A DNA stretch of 62,408 nt from Piscirickettsiaceae bacterium (GCA_024685995.1 JAIBDY010000007.1:1-62408), one strand, 5' to 3'; positions 45,126-56,385 are shown, counted from the stretch's first letter. Program-made: numbers and translations. The notes: generated by a model not told the origin, from the letters alone.

Positions 45126-47840
45126 ATGTCTGAGCCCGAGTACCTAGACATACCTTGGCACGCGCATGACAATGAAGCCATCTTCGAGAAGTTAGCTTCA
45201 TCCACCGACGGCCTGTCTCAACAAGATGCACTGCAACGTTTGCAAAAGTATGGTCCAAACCGCCTTCGACCAGCCAAGAAAAAAGGCCCGCTGGCTCGCT
45301 TTCTACTGCAGTTTCACAATGTCCTCATCTATGTACTCATTGGCTCTGGTGTTATCACCGCCCTACTCGGCCACTGGGTAGACAGTGGCGTCATATTTGG
45401 TGTCGTCGTGATTAATGCCATTATCGGTTTTATCCAAGAAGGCAAAGCAGAAAAAGCCCTCGATGCCATTCGTAATATGCTGTCTCAACAAGCCATGGTG
45501 AAGCGCGAGGGCAAAATGATATCCCTCCCAGCCGAGCAGTTAGTGCCGGGGGATGTGGTTTTTTTACAGCCAGGCGATAAGGTGCCAGCCGATCTGCGCT
45601 TGTTTAAGGTCCGTGAACTACGTATCGAAGAAGCGATGCTCACAGGAGAATCGGTGCCAGTGGAAAAGCATACCCAAGCCGTCGAAAAACAAGCAGTCAT
45701 CGGTGATCGTAAGTGCCTCGCTTTCTCCGGTACGCTGGTCACCTATGGTCAAGGCCAAGGGATCATCGTCTCCTCTGGCGACGACACTGAAATCGGTCGC
45801 ATTAGTGGTATGCTCGGTCAGGTCAAAACGATGACCACCCCTTTACTGAAACAAATGGCTATCTTTGCTCAGTGGCTCACGATTGCAATCGGCATTATCG
45901 CAGTGGCTACCTTTAGTTATGGCGTACTTTTACACGATTATTCTGTCAGCGACATGTTCCTCGCCGCCGTGGGTTTAGCGGTAGCGGGTATTCCTGAAGG
46001 ACTGCCGGCCATCATGACCATTACCTTAGCCATCGGTGTGCAACGTATGGCCAAGGTACATGCAATCATCCGACGTCTGCCTGCCGTTGAGACCTTAGGG
46101 TCAGTTACCGTTATCTGCTCAGATAAAACAGGCACCTTGACCCGTAACGAAATGACAGCACAAGCCGTTGCCACGGATGCTGGCATCTGTGCGGTCAGTG
46201 GTGTTGGCTATGCCCCCGTTGGTAGCTTTAACTTGGATGATCAGGTTGTTAATCCTGACGCATTTCCGTTGTTACAGGAAATAGCCAAGGCCTGTTTATT
46301 ATGCAATGACGCTACATTAAACGAGGTCAACAAGCAATGGCATATGCAAGGAGACCCAACCGAAGGTGCCCTGGTAACACTGGCCTTGAAAACAGGTCTT
46401 GATCACGAGCATTGTCGTGCACAATATCCCAGAACTGACGCCATTCCCTTCGAGTCAGAGCACCGCTTCATGGCCACTTTGCACCATGACCACGCTGGTC
46501 ACGGTTTTATCTATCTCAAGGGCGCACCAGAATTGGTACTTGATATATGCCATCAACAGCGTACACAAGGTGAAGACATTCCCTTAAATAAATCCTATTG
46601 GGAAACGTGCATGCAGACACTAGCGAGTCGTGGTCAAAGGCTGTTAGCTATTGCCTTTAAGCCCGCCACTCCTGACCAACAAAGTCTGGTATTTAATGAT
46701 GTGAATAATGGTTTAACCTTGCTCGGTATTATCGGTATCATCGATCCCCCTCGCGAAGAAGCTACGCAAGCAGTACGAGACTGTCAATCGGCTGGTATAC
46801 GCGTCAAAATGATCACTGGCGATCATGCTCTCACCGCCAACGCCATCGGTATCCAAATGGGTATTGGTGATGGAGTCACAGTCGTCTCGGGAGCAGATTT
46901 AGAGCAGTATAGCGTTACGCAACTCAAGGATGCAGTCCGGCGATCTGATATCTTTGCTCGCGTCTCCCCAGAACAAAAGTTGCAACTTGTCATGGCACTT
47001 CAGGCCGATGGAGAGGTCGTTTCCATGACCGGAGATGGGGTCAATGATGCACCCGCACTTAAGCGTGCTGATGTCGGTGTTGCCATGGGGCTTAAAGGGA
47101 CCGAGGTCGCCAAAGAGGCGGCAGAAATGGTGCTCACAGATGATAACTTTGCCTCTATAGTCCATGCCGTGGAGCAAGGTCGTACCGTTTACGACAACCT
47201 GAAAAAATCGATCCTGTTTGTATTACCAACCAATGGAGGTGAAGCACTGATAATTATTGCAGCGATTATCATGGGCCTCCAGCTCCCGATCACCGCTGCC
47301 CAGATCCTATGGATCAATATGATCACCGCCGTCACATTAGCATTGACTCTTGCCTTTGAACCTGCAGAACCAAATGTCATGCAACGTCTACCACGAGACC
47401 CTAAAGAACCTATCTTGAACAAGTTTCTGATATGGCGCATTAGTTTCGTGTCGCTGATCTTGGTTATCGGTACCTTCGGTTTGTTTGTTTGGGAACGGCA
47501 GCACGGCGCCGCTATCGAACTGGCACGGACAGTCGCGGTCAATACACTCGTCATGTTTGAGATATTTTATCTTTTCAGTGCCCGATACTTATTGGCACCC
47601 TCACTAAACTACCAAGGCTTGTTCGGCAACCGTTACGTCTTGCACGCCATTGGCTTGCTAATCTTGTTTCAACTCGGTTTCACCTACCTAAGCCCGATGC
47701 AAACCTTGTTTGGAACAACGGCCATGAGTGGTCAGGCTTGGTTGCGCGTCATCGTCGTCGCCTCATCAGTGTTATTTTTGGTCGAGTTAGAAAAAATGTG
47801 GTTACGAAACCGTGTAAAACAAGGCGAGGAAAGTTCATGA
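45126..47840 (+). CDS. Cation-transporting P2-type ATPase
   Basis: The 904-residue pump has the N-terminal cation ATPase domain, a first membrane pair and the A-domain TGES loop (LTGESVPVEKH). The TM4 site VAGIPEGLPAIMTITLAIGV contains the PEGLP ion-binding break. The phosphorylated Asp is near residue 332 in SDKTGTLTRNEM, followed by KGAPE and MTGDGVNDAPALKRADVGVA. This is the Ca2+/Na+-type P2 branch, though the ion cannot be fixed. It heads the unit with ackA, phosphoketolase and glucan phosphorylase, which suggests ATP-driven ion export tied to acetyl phosphate energy. AGGGAGAAAG precedes the ATG. Confidence 0.92.
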   Translation: MSEPEYLDIPWHAHDNEAIFEKLASSTDGLSQQDALQRLQKYGPNRLRPAKKKGPLARFLLQFHNVLIYVLIGSGVITALLGHWVDSGVIFGVVVINAIIGFIQEGKAEKALDAIRNMLSQQAMVKREGKMISLPAEQLVPGDVVFLQPGDKVPADLRLFKVRELRIEEAMLTGESVPVEKHTQAVEKQAVIGDRKCLAFSGTLVTYGQGQGIIVSSGDDTEIGRISGMLGQVKTMTTPLLKQMAIFAQWLTIAIGIIAVATFSYGVLLHDYSVSDMFLAAVGLAVAGIPEGLPAIMTITLAIGVQRMAKVHAIIRRLPAVETLGSVTVICSDKTGTLTRNEMTAQAVATDAGICAVSGVGYAPVGSFNLDDQVVNPDAFPLLQEIAKACLLCNDATLNEVNKQWHMQGDPTEGALVTLALKTGLDHEHCRAQYPRTDAIPFESEHRFMATLHHDHAGHGFIYLKGAPELVLDICHQQRTQGEDIPLNKSYWETCMQTLASRGQRLLAIAFKPATPDQQSLVFNDVNNGLTLLGIIGIIDPPREEATQAVRDCQSAGIRVKMITGDHALTANAIGIQMGIGDGVTVVSGADLEQYSVTQLKDAVRRSDIFARVSPEQKLQLVMALQADGEVVSMTGDGVNDAPALKRADVGVAMGLKGTEVAKEAAEMVLTDDNFASIVHAVEQGRTVYDNLKKSILFVLPTNGGEALIIIAAIIMGLQLPITAAQILWINMITAVTLALTLAFEPAEPNVMQRLPRDPKEPILNKFLIWRISFVSLILVIGTFGLFVWERQHGAAIELARTVAVNTLVMFEIFYLFSARYLLAPSLNYQGLFGNRYVLHAIGLLILFQLGFTYLSPMQTLFGTTAMSGQAWLRVIVVASSVLFLVELEKMWLRNRVKQGEESS

Positions 47841-47909
47841 ACCCATTGAAAATCAGCTCCTCCCATCTTAACGCACAATACTGCCTACTAAGATATTCGG
47901 TGTAACGTA

Positions 47910-49118
47910 ATGCATGTGCTTGTTATCAATTCCGGTAGTTCATCCATCAAGTTTCATCTTTATGACATGGAGCAAGAAAACTTGCTAGTGTCAGGAAAAC
48001 TAGAATCTATCGGCGAGTCTATCGGCCACAGTGTTTACCTAGACTACAAGACCAATGGTGAGATCATCGAACACAAAGAAGATAGCGCTATTGTCGATCA
48101 CACAACTGGTCTGAAACACGTCTTTGCTTTTCTGCAACAGCGTTTCTCGATGGGCACGATGAAACCGCTACAAGCTATCGGCCATCGCGTCGTGCATGGC
48201 GGTGAGACCTTCCAAACCCCGACCCTCATTAATGCAGATGTGATGACTTCCATCCGTGAAATGATACCGCTAGCACCTTTACACAATCCGGCCAACCTCG
48301 CTGGTATTGAAGCCGCACAGCACCTGTTTCCACACTTACCACAGGTCGCAATATTCGATACGGCTTTTTTCCGATCATTACCACCGTATGCCTATCATTA
48401 TGCGCTACCCAAAGCGTTTTATACGCAACATCATATACGTCGTTATGGTTTTCACGGTATTTCACATCAACACGTAGCAAAACAAGCAGCCGACTACTTG
48501 CAACAAGATCTGGCCAACTTAAAAGTCATCACACTACACCTTGGCAATGGCGCCAGTGCAGCAGCGATTCACAAGGGAATTTGTATTGATACTTCCATGG
48601 GTATGACACCGCTAGAGGGCCTTGTCATGGGCACGCGCTGTGGTGATATCGACCCTGCTGTTCATTTTTACTTCGCTAGAAGTTTAGGCATGAGCGTTGA
48701 TGAAATCGAAGCACTGCTTAATCATGATAGCGGTTTGAAAGGCCTTTCAGGTGTCACCGACATGCGTGAAATACATCGTCTCGTGGCACAAGGTGATGTA
48801 CAAGCAGCATTGGCTATCGATATGTTCTGTTACCGAATAGCTAAATATATCGGCGCTTATTACGTTGCTCTTGGTGGATTGGATGCCTTGATATTTACAG
48901 CAAGAATTGGTGAAAACGATGCCATCATTCGTCAAGCCATCTGTAGCCGATTAACGGTATTAGGCATTGATCTTGATCTGGAGCGAAATCAACGAGGCGA
49001 CGGTGGCACAGTTGATCTTAGTAAAGACAATAGCAAGGTAACGATATTGGTCACACCTAGCGATGAGGAGCTTGAAATCGCCCGTCAGACCTTGTTAGTC
49101 ATCAATGAAACCAGCTAG
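47910..49118 (+). CDS. ackA: Acetate kinase
   Basis: The 402-residue product has the ASKHA-fold signatures VLVINSGSSSIKFHLYD, AIGHRVVHGGE, the NPAN motif (APLHNPANLAGI), ITLHLGNGASAAAIHKG and FTARIGEN. It transfers phosphate from acetyl phosphate to ADP, giving acetate and ATP. The phosphoketolase gene directly after it makes acetyl phosphate, so the two form one energy-yielding branch. It lies 69 bases after the ATPase on the same strand. Confidence 0.95.
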   Translation: MHVLVINSGSSSIKFHLYDMEQENLLVSGKLESIGESIGHSVYLDYKTNGEIIEHKEDSAIVDHTTGLKHVFAFLQQRFSMGTMKPLQAIGHRVVHGGETFQTPTLINADVMTSIREMIPLAPLHNPANLAGIEAAQHLFPHLPQVAIFDTAFFRSLPPYAYHYALPKAFYTQHHIRRYGFHGISHQHVAKQAADYLQQDLANLKVITLHLGNGASAAAIHKGICIDTSMGMTPLEGLVMGTRCGDIDPAVHFYFARSLGMSVDEIEALLNHDSGLKGLSGVTDMREIHRLVAQGDVQAALAIDMFCYRIAKYIGAYYVALGGLDALIFTARIGENDAIIRQAICSRLTVLGIDLDLERNQRGDGGTVDLSKDNSKVTILVTPSDEELEIARQTLLVINETS

Positions 49119-49201
49119 ACTTAAAGATAAGTTGTTCGCGATTTCCAACCCACTCATCACAGCGCTGTGATAAGTTGGTATCCCAGTAAGGAGGACGCAT
49201 C

Positions 49202-51583
49202 ATGACACACTCACCGACCGGTAACGTCGATACCCTCGATGCCGAACAATTACACCTAATTGACGCCTATTGGCGTGCCGCGAATTATGTGTCCGTCGGT
49301 CAAATCTATCTACTCGATAACCCCTTACTGAAACACCATTTGAAAAAGGAACATGTCAAACCACGGGTGCTGGGTCACTGGGGCACGACACCCGGGCTTA
49401 ACTTTATTTATGCCCACTGCAACCGAATTATTAAGCAACATGAGCTTGATATGATTTATATTGCCGGCCCCGGTCATGGTGGTCCTAGCTTGGTAGCCAA
49501 TACTTGGTTAGAAGGCAGCTACAGTGAATATTACTCGAATATCTCCACCGATGCTGATGGCATGAAAAAACTGTTTAAACAATTTTCATTCCCCGGTGGG
49601 ATCGGTAGCCATGTCACAGCCGAAACACCCGGCTCAATTCATGAAGGCGGTGAACTGGGTTATGCCTTGTCTCATGCCTATGGCGCCGCTTTTGATAACC
49701 CTGAGTTGATAGTGTGCTGCGTGATTGGGGATGGCGAGGCAGAAACAGGCCCAATGGCGACGGCCTGGCACGCCAATAAATTTCTCAATCCAGCACAAGA
49801 TGGTGCCGTATTGCCTATCCTACATTTGAATGGGTATAAAATCGCCAACCCTAGCCTACTTGCTCGTATTGGTCATGACGAACTGGATAAGCTCTTCAGT
49901 GGCTACGGTTACAAACCCTATTTCGTCGAAGGTGCTGACCCCAAAGAAATGCATCAAAAAATGGCTACAGCATTGGACTTGATCGTCGCTGAAATTAAAG
50001 GGATTCAACATGATGCGCGAGTCAATAACAACCTGAAACGGCCTCGCTGGCCCATGATCATCCTGCGTAGCCCAAAAGGTTGGACAGGTCCGAAGGAGGT
50101 CGACGGCAAAAAAGCCGAAGATTATTGGCGCTCTCATCAAGTGCCCTTTGCTGACATTCACGACAAACCCAAACACCTCAAATTACTTGAATCTTGGTTA
50201 CAAAGTTACCAGCCCGAGGAGTTGTTTGATGACACGGGTTTCCTCAAGGCGGAGTTACGTGCCCTTGCGCCAGTTGGACAACGGCGTATGGGTGCTAACC
50301 CCCATGCGCATGGGGGCAAGTTGGCGAGAGATTTAAAACTGCCAGATTTTCGTGACTACGCTGTCGCTGTTGGTAAACCCGGTAATGCAAACGCGGAGTC
50401 GACGCGCGTGATGGGACAATTTCTACGCGATGTCATGAAATGCAATATGGACAACCAAAATTTCCGCGTGATGGGCCCAGACGAAACCGCTTCTAACCGC
50501 TTAGGGGCCTTATTCGACGTCACTAACCGTGCTTGGATGGCTGACACCTTGCCAGAAGATGACCACCTGTCGCCGGATGGCCGCGTTATGGAAATCTTGT
50601 CCGAACATACTTGCCAAGGTTGGTTAGAGGGCTATCTGCTGACCGGCCGCCACGGGGTATTTTCATGCTACGAGGCTTTCATTCATATCGTCGATTCCAT
50701 GTTCAACCAGCATGCAAAATGGATCAAGGTCAGTAAAGACATTCCTTGGCGTCGCCCTATCCCCTCGCTCAATTATTTGCTGACTTCCCATGTCTGGCGT
50801 CAAGACCATAACGGGTTTTCACATCAAGATCCGGGATTTATTGATTTGGTTGTCAATAAGAAAGCTGGCATTATCCGCGTCTATTTAGCACCCGATGCCA
50901 ATACCCTACTTTACATTACCGATAAGTGCTTGCGCAGCCGTGACTTTATCAATGTCATCGTCGCTGGCAAGCAACCACAACCGCAATGGCTCGATATGGA
51001 TGCCGCTATTAAGCATTGCAGTGCGGGCATTGGAATTTGGGAATGGGCTAGCAGCGATCATGATGGCGAACCGGATGTTGTGATGGCCTGTGCTGGGGAT
51101 GTCCCGACGCTTGAAACCTTGGCCGCGATAGATCTGCTACGCCATCATATTCCCGAACTCAAAGTCCGGCTCATTAACGTGGTCGATCTGATGACATTAC
51201 AACCTCATGAAGAACATCCTCATGGTCTATCTGATGTCGATTTCGACAGCTTGTTCACCACCGACAAACCCATTATTTTTGCTTACCACGGCTATCCTTA
51301 TCTTATCCACCGACTGTCATACCGTCGTACCAATCACAAAAATCTACACGTTCGCGGCTATAAAGAAGAAGGCACGACTACCACCCCGTTCGATATGGCT
51401 GTGATGAATAATTTAGACCGGTTTCATTTGATAAATGATGTCATCGATCGCGTGCCCAACCTAGGTTACAAAGCGGCACATTTAAAACAATTTGTGCGTG
51501 ATAAACTCATTGAACACAAACAATATATCGCACGCTACGGACAAGATATGCCTGAAATTCGCGATTGGAAATGGCCTTCTTAA
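49202..51583 (+). CDS. xfp: Phosphoketolase (xylulose-5-phosphate/fructose-6-phosphate)
   Basis: The 793-residue TPP enzyme has [16 protein letters not shown] near the start, [20 protein letters not shown], the TPP motif [32 protein letters not shown] and the phosphoketolase-typical [13 protein letters not shown] with [19 protein letters not shown]. It cleaves xylulose 5-phosphate (and often fructose 6-phosphate) with phosphate to acetyl phosphate plus glyceraldehyde 3-phosphate (or erythrose 4-phosphate). Substrate preference cannot be read. The ribosome binding site AAGGAGG is strong. The full length fits the family. Confidence 0.95.
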   Translation: MTHSPTGNVDTLDAEQLHLIDAYWRAANYVSVGQIYLLDNPLLKHHLKKEHVKPRVLGHWGTTPGLNFIYAHCNRIIKQHELDMIYIAGPGHGGPSLVANTWLEGSYSEYYSNISTDADGMKKLFKQFSFPGGIGSHVTAETPGSIHEGGELGYALSHAYGAAFDNPELIVCCVIGDGEAETGPMATAWHANKFLNPAQDGAVLPILHLNGYKIANPSLLARIGHDELDKLFSGYGYKPYFVEGADPKEMHQKMATALDLIVAEIKGIQHDARVNNNLKRPRWPMIILRSPKGWTGPKEVDGKKAEDYWRSHQVPFADIHDKPKHLKLLESWLQSYQPEELFDDTGFLKAELRALAPVGQRRMGANPHAHGGKLARDLKLPDFRDYAVAVGKPGNANAESTRVMGQFLRDVMKCNMDNQNFRVMGPDETASNRLGALFDVTNRAWMADTLPEDDHLSPDGRVMEILSEHTCQGWLEGYLLTGRHGVFSCYEAFIHIVDSMFNQHAKWIKVSKDIPWRRPIPSLNYLLTSHVWRQDHNGFSHQDPGFIDLVVNKKAGIIRVYLAPDANTLLYITDKCLRSRDFINVIVAGKQPQPQWLDMDAAIKHCSAGIGIWEWASSDHDGEPDVVMACAGDVPTLETLAAIDLLRHHIPELKVRLINVVDLMTLQPHEEHPHGLSDVDFDSLFTTDKPIIFAYHGYPYLIHRLSYRRTNHKNLHVRGYKEEGTTTTPFDMAVMNNLDRFHLINDVIDRVPNLGYKAAHLKQFVRDKLIEHKQYIARYGQDMPEIRDWKWPS

Positions 51584-51602
51584 ACGGTGACGTTAGTTAA
51601 GT

Positions 51603-53303
51603 ATGCATAGCAACATCTCGATCGCTTATTTTTCTATGGAAATCGGACTCGAGTCCGCTATTCCGACCTATTCTGGCGGTCTAGGTGTGTTATCGGGTGA
51701 TACCTTACGCTCTGCTGCTGATGCCAATATCGCGATGGCCGGCATCACCTTGTTATCCCGTAAAGGCTATTTTCGTCAACAATTAGATGACCAAGGACAA
51801 CAAACTGAACAAGCCGTTAACTGGCCGGTCACTGACTACCTGCTCCCCATAGAAGCACACGCGATTGTAGAACTTGAGAATCGTCTTGTTATCGTGCGGG
51901 CATGGCGTTATGACATCAAAGGCAATAGTGGTCACATCGTGCCTGTATTCTTACTTGATACCGACGTAGACGGCAATTCAGATTATGATCGGACACTTAC
52001 CGACCAGCTTTATGGCGGCGATGACTATTATAGACTGTGCCAAGAAGTCATTCTGGGTATCGGTGGGATTAGAATCTTACGCGCCTTAGGATTTACCAGC
52101 ATTGAGCGTTATCACATGAATGAGGGTCATTCGAGTTTGCTGGTCTTTGAGTTAATGGCGGAGTTAACCCCACACCAAGTCGGCCGCAAATCTTCCATTG
52201 AACAACTGGATACGGTCAGAAAAGCGTGTGTCTTTACCACACACACGCCCGTTGCCGCTGGCCACGACCGCTTCCCTATGTCGTTAGCTTATCGCATCCT
52301 CAAACAATGCAACCCCTTTACTGACTGTGCTGAAGAAATTTGCTGCGACAACGAACTCAACCTCACCGATCTCGCACTGTCTGCGAGCTACTACATCAAC
52401 GGTGTCGCCAAAAAGCACCGTGAAACGTCAAGAAAAATGTTCGAGAATTACCGCATTGATTCCATCACCAATGGCGTCCATGCTTACACTTGGGCTTGCG
52501 ATGCCATGCGTGACTTATTCGATCAAAAAATTCCAGAATGGCATGAAGACAATGCCACCTTACGTTACGCTATCAGTATGGCACTCGATGATATCTGGCA
52601 AGCACATCAACGCGCTAAACGTCAGTTAATTGAGTACGTCAATAAGGTCTGTAATATCGGTATGGATCAAAGCGTCATGACACTCGGCTTTGCGCGGCGT
52701 GCAACACCATATAAGCGTGCTCACTTATTGTTTACCGATATTGATCGTCTAAGAGAAATAACAGCGCATTGTGGACCGTTACAGATTATCTTTGCCGGCA
52801 AGGCCCATCCTAAAGATGAGCCTGGCAAAGCCTTAATTCGCGAGCTATTTAGGACAAAAGATATCTTAGCCAATGACATCCGCATTGCCTACATTCCAAA
52901 CTACGATATGGACATCGGCAGGTTGATGACCTCCGGTGTTGACCTCTGGCTCAATACCCCGCTACCGCCCATGGAAGCTTCGGGCACTAGCGGCATGAAA
53001 GCCGCCATAAACGGCGTTCCCTCTTTGAGTATTCTTGATGGTTGGTGGGTTGAAGGTTGTATTGAATGTGTGACAGGCTGGGCGATTAGTAGTTCAGACC
53101 AACACGCTCCAGATGGCTCTCCAACAAGCAACATTGAATCCGAAATACTCTATTCCAAGCTAGAAAACATCATTATTCCGATGTATTACCAAAACCGAGA
53201 TGACTACATTAAAATCATGCGCAATGCCATTTCCATTAATGGCTCGTTTTTTAATACCGAACGTATGATCAGTCAGTATGTCACCAAAGCCTATTTCAGA
53301 TAG
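51603..53303 (+). CDS. glgP: Alpha-glucan (glycogen) phosphorylase, short form
   Basis: The 566-residue product belongs to the short alpha-glucan phosphorylase group: ISIAYFSMEIGLESAIPTYS, GGLGVLSGDTLRSAAD, HMNEGHSSLLVFELM, THTPVAAGHDRF, FARRATPYKRAHLLFTDI and the PLP-lysine region GTSGMKAAINGVPSLSILDG. It releases glucose 1-phosphate from stored glucan. It is the last gene of the unit, 19 bases after phosphoketolase, so glucan breakdown and phosphoketolase/acetate kinase flux are co-expressed. Confidence 0.92.
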   Translation: MHSNISIAYFSMEIGLESAIPTYSGGLGVLSGDTLRSAADANIAMAGITLLSRKGYFRQQLDDQGQQTEQAVNWPVTDYLLPIEAHAIVELENRLVIVRAWRYDIKGNSGHIVPVFLLDTDVDGNSDYDRTLTDQLYGGDDYYRLCQEVILGIGGIRILRALGFTSIERYHMNEGHSSLLVFELMAELTPHQVGRKSSIEQLDTVRKACVFTTHTPVAAGHDRFPMSLAYRILKQCNPFTDCAEEICCDNELNLTDLALSASYYINGVAKKHRETSRKMFENYRIDSITNGVHAYTWACDAMRDLFDQKIPEWHEDNATLRYAISMALDDIWQAHQRAKRQLIEYVNKVCNIGMDQSVMTLGFARRATPYKRAHLLFTDIDRLREITAHCGPLQIIFAGKAHPKDEPGKALIRELFRTKDILANDIRIAYIPNYDMDIGRLMTSGVDLWLNTPLPPMEASGTSGMKAAINGVPSLSILDGWWVEGCIECVTGWAISSSDQHAPDGSPTSNIESEILYSKLENIIIPMYYQNRDDYIKIMRNAISINGSFFNTERMISQYVTKAYFR

Positions 53304-53593
53304 CCTATAGTTTGATTATCATTGTTTAAATTACAAGCCTATCCAGACTTCAAAAGGCAAAAGCGCTTTTTAATTAGGGGAATTGATTAAAACAACAAAA
53401 ATTGTAATGATATGAAACAAACCTTGTGAAGGTCTCAGTGCTCAATGAAGCGTGCTGAAACAAATACCCCCACCAATAGCAATTAACAAAGCGGTCAATA
53501 CCACTCTGCCACAACGCCGTATTTTTCGTGTCGTTGGGACTAATATTTCATTTCCCGTGCCTTGCTTAATTGATTAGATGACTCAGGATCGCT

Positions 53594-54256
53594 GTGATAT
53601 CAAAATTACCCCGTTGGGTAGAATATGGTTCGTTCGTACTTGCCTTTGTTGCCGGCCTCGTTAACGCCATCGGCTTATTGGGCTTTAAACACGAATCAAT
53701 CTCACATCTATCGGGGACCGCCACCCTCCTTGGCGCCGGTATTGTACGCACGACAGTAGATGATGTTCTTCACTTAGCATGCATTCTCTTGAGTTTCCTC
53801 GTCGGAGCGGCTATCTCGGGTTATTTTTTACGCGGTGGATCTTTAAAATTGGGCCGAAACTACAGTGGTCTGCTTTTTTTAGAAGCCTTATTTCTCCTCA
53901 TTGCTATCTATTGCTTAACCCAAAACGCCGTGCAAGGCCATTATCTTGCTTCCGCCGCTTGTGGCTTACAGAATGCACTCGCAACAACATATAGCGGTGC
54001 TATTATCAGAACGACACATGTCACCGGTATCTTCACCGACTTGGGCATTATGCTCGGAGCCAAATTACGCGGCGCCCCCTTTGATAAACGAAAAGCGTTA
54101 TTGTTTTTACTGATCATCGTTGGCTTCGTTTTAGGCGGTACTTCGGGGGCTTATTTATTTATTTTCATGCAATTTCAAGCCCTTTATGTCCCCGCTGCTA
54201 TCTGTATCTTATTGGCATTGTCCTATTCCATTTATAGTACTCAAATCGCTACTTAA
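53594..54256 (+). CDS. DUF1275 (YoaK-type) membrane protein
   Basis: The 220-residue product has about six membrane helices. VLAFVAGLVNAIGLLGFKHE and SHLSGTATLLGAG open the domain, followed by AACGLQNALATTYSGAII and RTTHVTGIFTDLGIMLGAKL. This is the DUF1275/YoaK pattern of unknown function. It starts with GTG, with AGGA five bases upstream. It is monocistronic. Confidence 0.88.
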   Translation: MISKLPRWVEYGSFVLAFVAGLVNAIGLLGFKHESISHLSGTATLLGAGIVRTTVDDVLHLACILLSFLVGAAISGYFLRGGSLKLGRNYSGLLFLEALFLLIAIYCLTQNAVQGHYLASAACGLQNALATTYSGAIIRTTHVTGIFTDLGIMLGAKLRGAPFDKRKALLFLLIIVGFVLGGTSGAYLFIFMQFQALYVPAAICILLALSYSIYSTQIAT

Positions 54257-54361
54257 ATAGCTTAAGTCTCCGCCGCCGTTTTAGCTTAAACTGCTGTTAT
54301 CAATTCGCAATATGGCTTTATCCTAGGTAAAATCAGCGCTTTCTTTGACTCGAGTTTCAAA

Positions 54362-56020
54362 ATGGCCCAGTACGTATATAGCATGAATCGCGTTGGCAAG
54401 ATTGTGCCGCCAAAACGTGAAATTTTAAAAGACATTTCACTGTCCTTTTTCCCCGGTGCAAAAATTGGTGTGCTAGGTTTAAATGGATCGGGTAAATCAA
54501 CCTTACTCAAAATTATGGCGGGGCTAGATGCTGACTATATCGGTGAAGCCGTGCCAATGCCGAATATTAAGGTCGGATACCTACCTCAAGAACCCGAGTT
54601 AGATGATGCCAAAACGGTTCGACAAGTGGTGGAAGAATCGGTAGCCGATGTCAAACAAGCGATGGAAGATTTAGAGGCTATCTACACCGCCTATTCTGAA
54701 CCCGACGCCGATTTTGATGCCTTGGCAACCAAACAGGCCGAGTTAGAAAACCTGATCCAAGCGAAAGATGGTCATAACCTAGACAATGCCCTTGAACGTG
54801 CCGCCGATGCCTTGCGCCTACCGCCATGGGATACCAATGTCGCCGTCCTCTCTGGTGGTGAGCGACGCCGTGTCGCTTTGTGTCGCTTATTGCTCGACAA
54901 CCCTGATATGTTATTGCTGGATGAGCCTACGAATCATCTTGATGCAGAATCCATTGCTTGGATCGAGCGTTTCTTACAAGACTTTCCCGGTACGGTTGTC
55001 GCCATTACCCATGATCGATACTTCTTAGATAATGCCGCAGGATGGATTTTAGAATTAGATCGCGGTCGAGGTATCCCCTATGAAGGGAATTATTCGGCTT
55101 GGTTAGAACAAAAAGATGCCCGTTTGCAACAAGAAGCCAAAGCAGAAGCCTCGCACAATAAAGCCATTAAAGCCGAGTTAGAATGGGTACGCCAAGGCGC
55201 TAAAGGCCGCCAAGCCAAATCAAAATCACGCTTAAAGTCATTTGAAGAAATGAATTCACGTGAATTCCAAAAACGTAATGAAACCCAAGAAATCTACATC
55301 CCACCTGGGCCACGTCTTGGTGATAAAGTAATCGAAATTAACAATGTCACTAAATCGTATGGTGATAAGTTATTGCTTGAAAACCTAAGCTTAGCTATCC
55401 CTGCTGGTGCGATTGTTGGCATTATCGGCCCTAATGGCGCGGGTAAATCAACCCTCTTTCGAATGATAGCGGGCGAAGAACAGCCTGACTCTGGGTCAAT
55501 AGAGTTAGGTAGCTCGGTGCAATTAGCCTATGTCAATCAGTCTCGTGAACTTGATGGCAAGAATACCGTCTTTGAAGAAATCTCAGAAGGCAATGACATT
55601 ATTACCGTCGGTACCTATCAGACCCCGGCTCGTGCCTATTGTGGCCGTTTCAACTTTAAAGGCTCAGACCAACAAAAATTCGTCAAAGATCTATCGGGCG
55701 GTGAACGTAATCGTCTCCACATGGCCAAGCTCTTAAAAGAAGGTGGCAATGTCTTACTACTCGATGAACCCACTAATGATCTTGATATTGAGACCTTACG
55801 TGCACTCGAAGAAGCGATTTTAGCTTTTCCGGGTTCAGCCGTTGTTATTTCGCATGACCGTTGGTTCTTAGATCGGGTTTGTACTCATATGATTGCTTAT
55901 GAAGGTGATTCTAACGTTGTCTTCTTTGAAGGCAATTACACCGAATATGCTGAAGACTATCGACAACGTTTTGGTAAAGACCACCAGCCTGAACGTATCA
56001 AATATCGCAAAATGAGTTAA
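54362..56020 (+). CDS. ettA: Energy-dependent translational throttle protein EttA
   Basis: The 552-residue ABC-F protein has two ATPase domains. The first has Walker [13 protein letters not shown] (about 43), signature LSGGERRR and LLLDEPTNHLDAES. An arm/linker segment (about 240-310, KAELEWVRQGAKGRQAKSKS) follows, and the second domain has GPNGAGKSTLFR, LSGGERNR and LLLDEPTNDLD. The length and the YVYSMNRVGKIVPPKREILK start match EttA, which gates the 70S ribosome's first peptide-bond step according to ADP/ATP ratio. It does not export anything. Confidence 0.96.
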   Translation: MAQYVYSMNRVGKIVPPKREILKDISLSFFPGAKIGVLGLNGSGKSTLLKIMAGLDADYIGEAVPMPNIKVGYLPQEPELDDAKTVRQVVEESVADVKQAMEDLEAIYTAYSEPDADFDALATKQAELENLIQAKDGHNLDNALERAADALRLPPWDTNVAVLSGGERRRVALCRLLLDNPDMLLLDEPTNHLDAESIAWIERFLQDFPGTVVAITHDRYFLDNAAGWILELDRGRGIPYEGNYSAWLEQKDARLQQEAKAEASHNKAIKAELEWVRQGAKGRQAKSKSRLKSFEEMNSREFQKRNETQEIYIPPGPRLGDKVIEINNVTKSYGDKLLLENLSLAIPAGAIVGIIGPNGAGKSTLFRMIAGEEQPDSGSIELGSSVQLAYVNQSRELDGKNTVFEEISEGNDIITVGTYQTPARAYCGRFNFKGSDQQKFVKDLSGGERNRLHMAKLLKEGGNVLLLDEPTNDLDIETLRALEEAILAFPGSAVVISHDRWFLDRVCTHMIAYEGDSNVVFFEGNYTEYAEDYRQRFGKDHQPERIKYRKMS

Positions 56021-56089
56021 CACGCTGCGTATAATCAACACAAGCAAATCGGGAAAACATTCCCTGACCAATAGAGGCGAAAAGAACAA

Positions 56090-56368
56090 ATGAAAATAAC
56101 CGATATGACAGAGCGCGATCAAACTGCCCTTCATGCCGTTTTAGAGGCAACAAAAGCCATCGATGGCATTAGTCCAAACCTTGCTATTTTGGAAGAAAAC
56201 GACAACCCGCTTGAGATTGTACGATACGCCTACCTACGAACATGTCGGATCTACGAAGTCGAGCCACAAAACGACCTACTCGGCCAAGACCTTGCTACCA
56301 AAGAAAGCGTAGATGATGGCTTGTTTGCCCATCTCGCTGAAGAGTTTGATCCCAATGACATTAAATAA
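56090..56368 (+). CDS. Small conserved acidic protein, unknown
   Basis: The 92-residue product reads MKITDMTERDQTALHAVLEA, then PNLAILEENDNPLEIVRYAY, DLLGQDLATKESVDDG and ends LAEEFDPNDIK. It is soluble, acidic and mostly helical. I recognise no family. A ribosome binding site (AGGCGAAAAG) precedes the ATG, and a strong terminator follows. It is 69 bases after ettA and may be transcribed with it. Confidence 0.65.
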   Translation: MKITDMTERDQTALHAVLEATKAIDGISPNLAILEENDNPLEIVRYAYLRTCRIYEVEPQNDLLGQDLATKESVDDGLFAHLAEEFDPNDIK

Positions 56369-56385
56369 CAGCACAAACAAATAGT

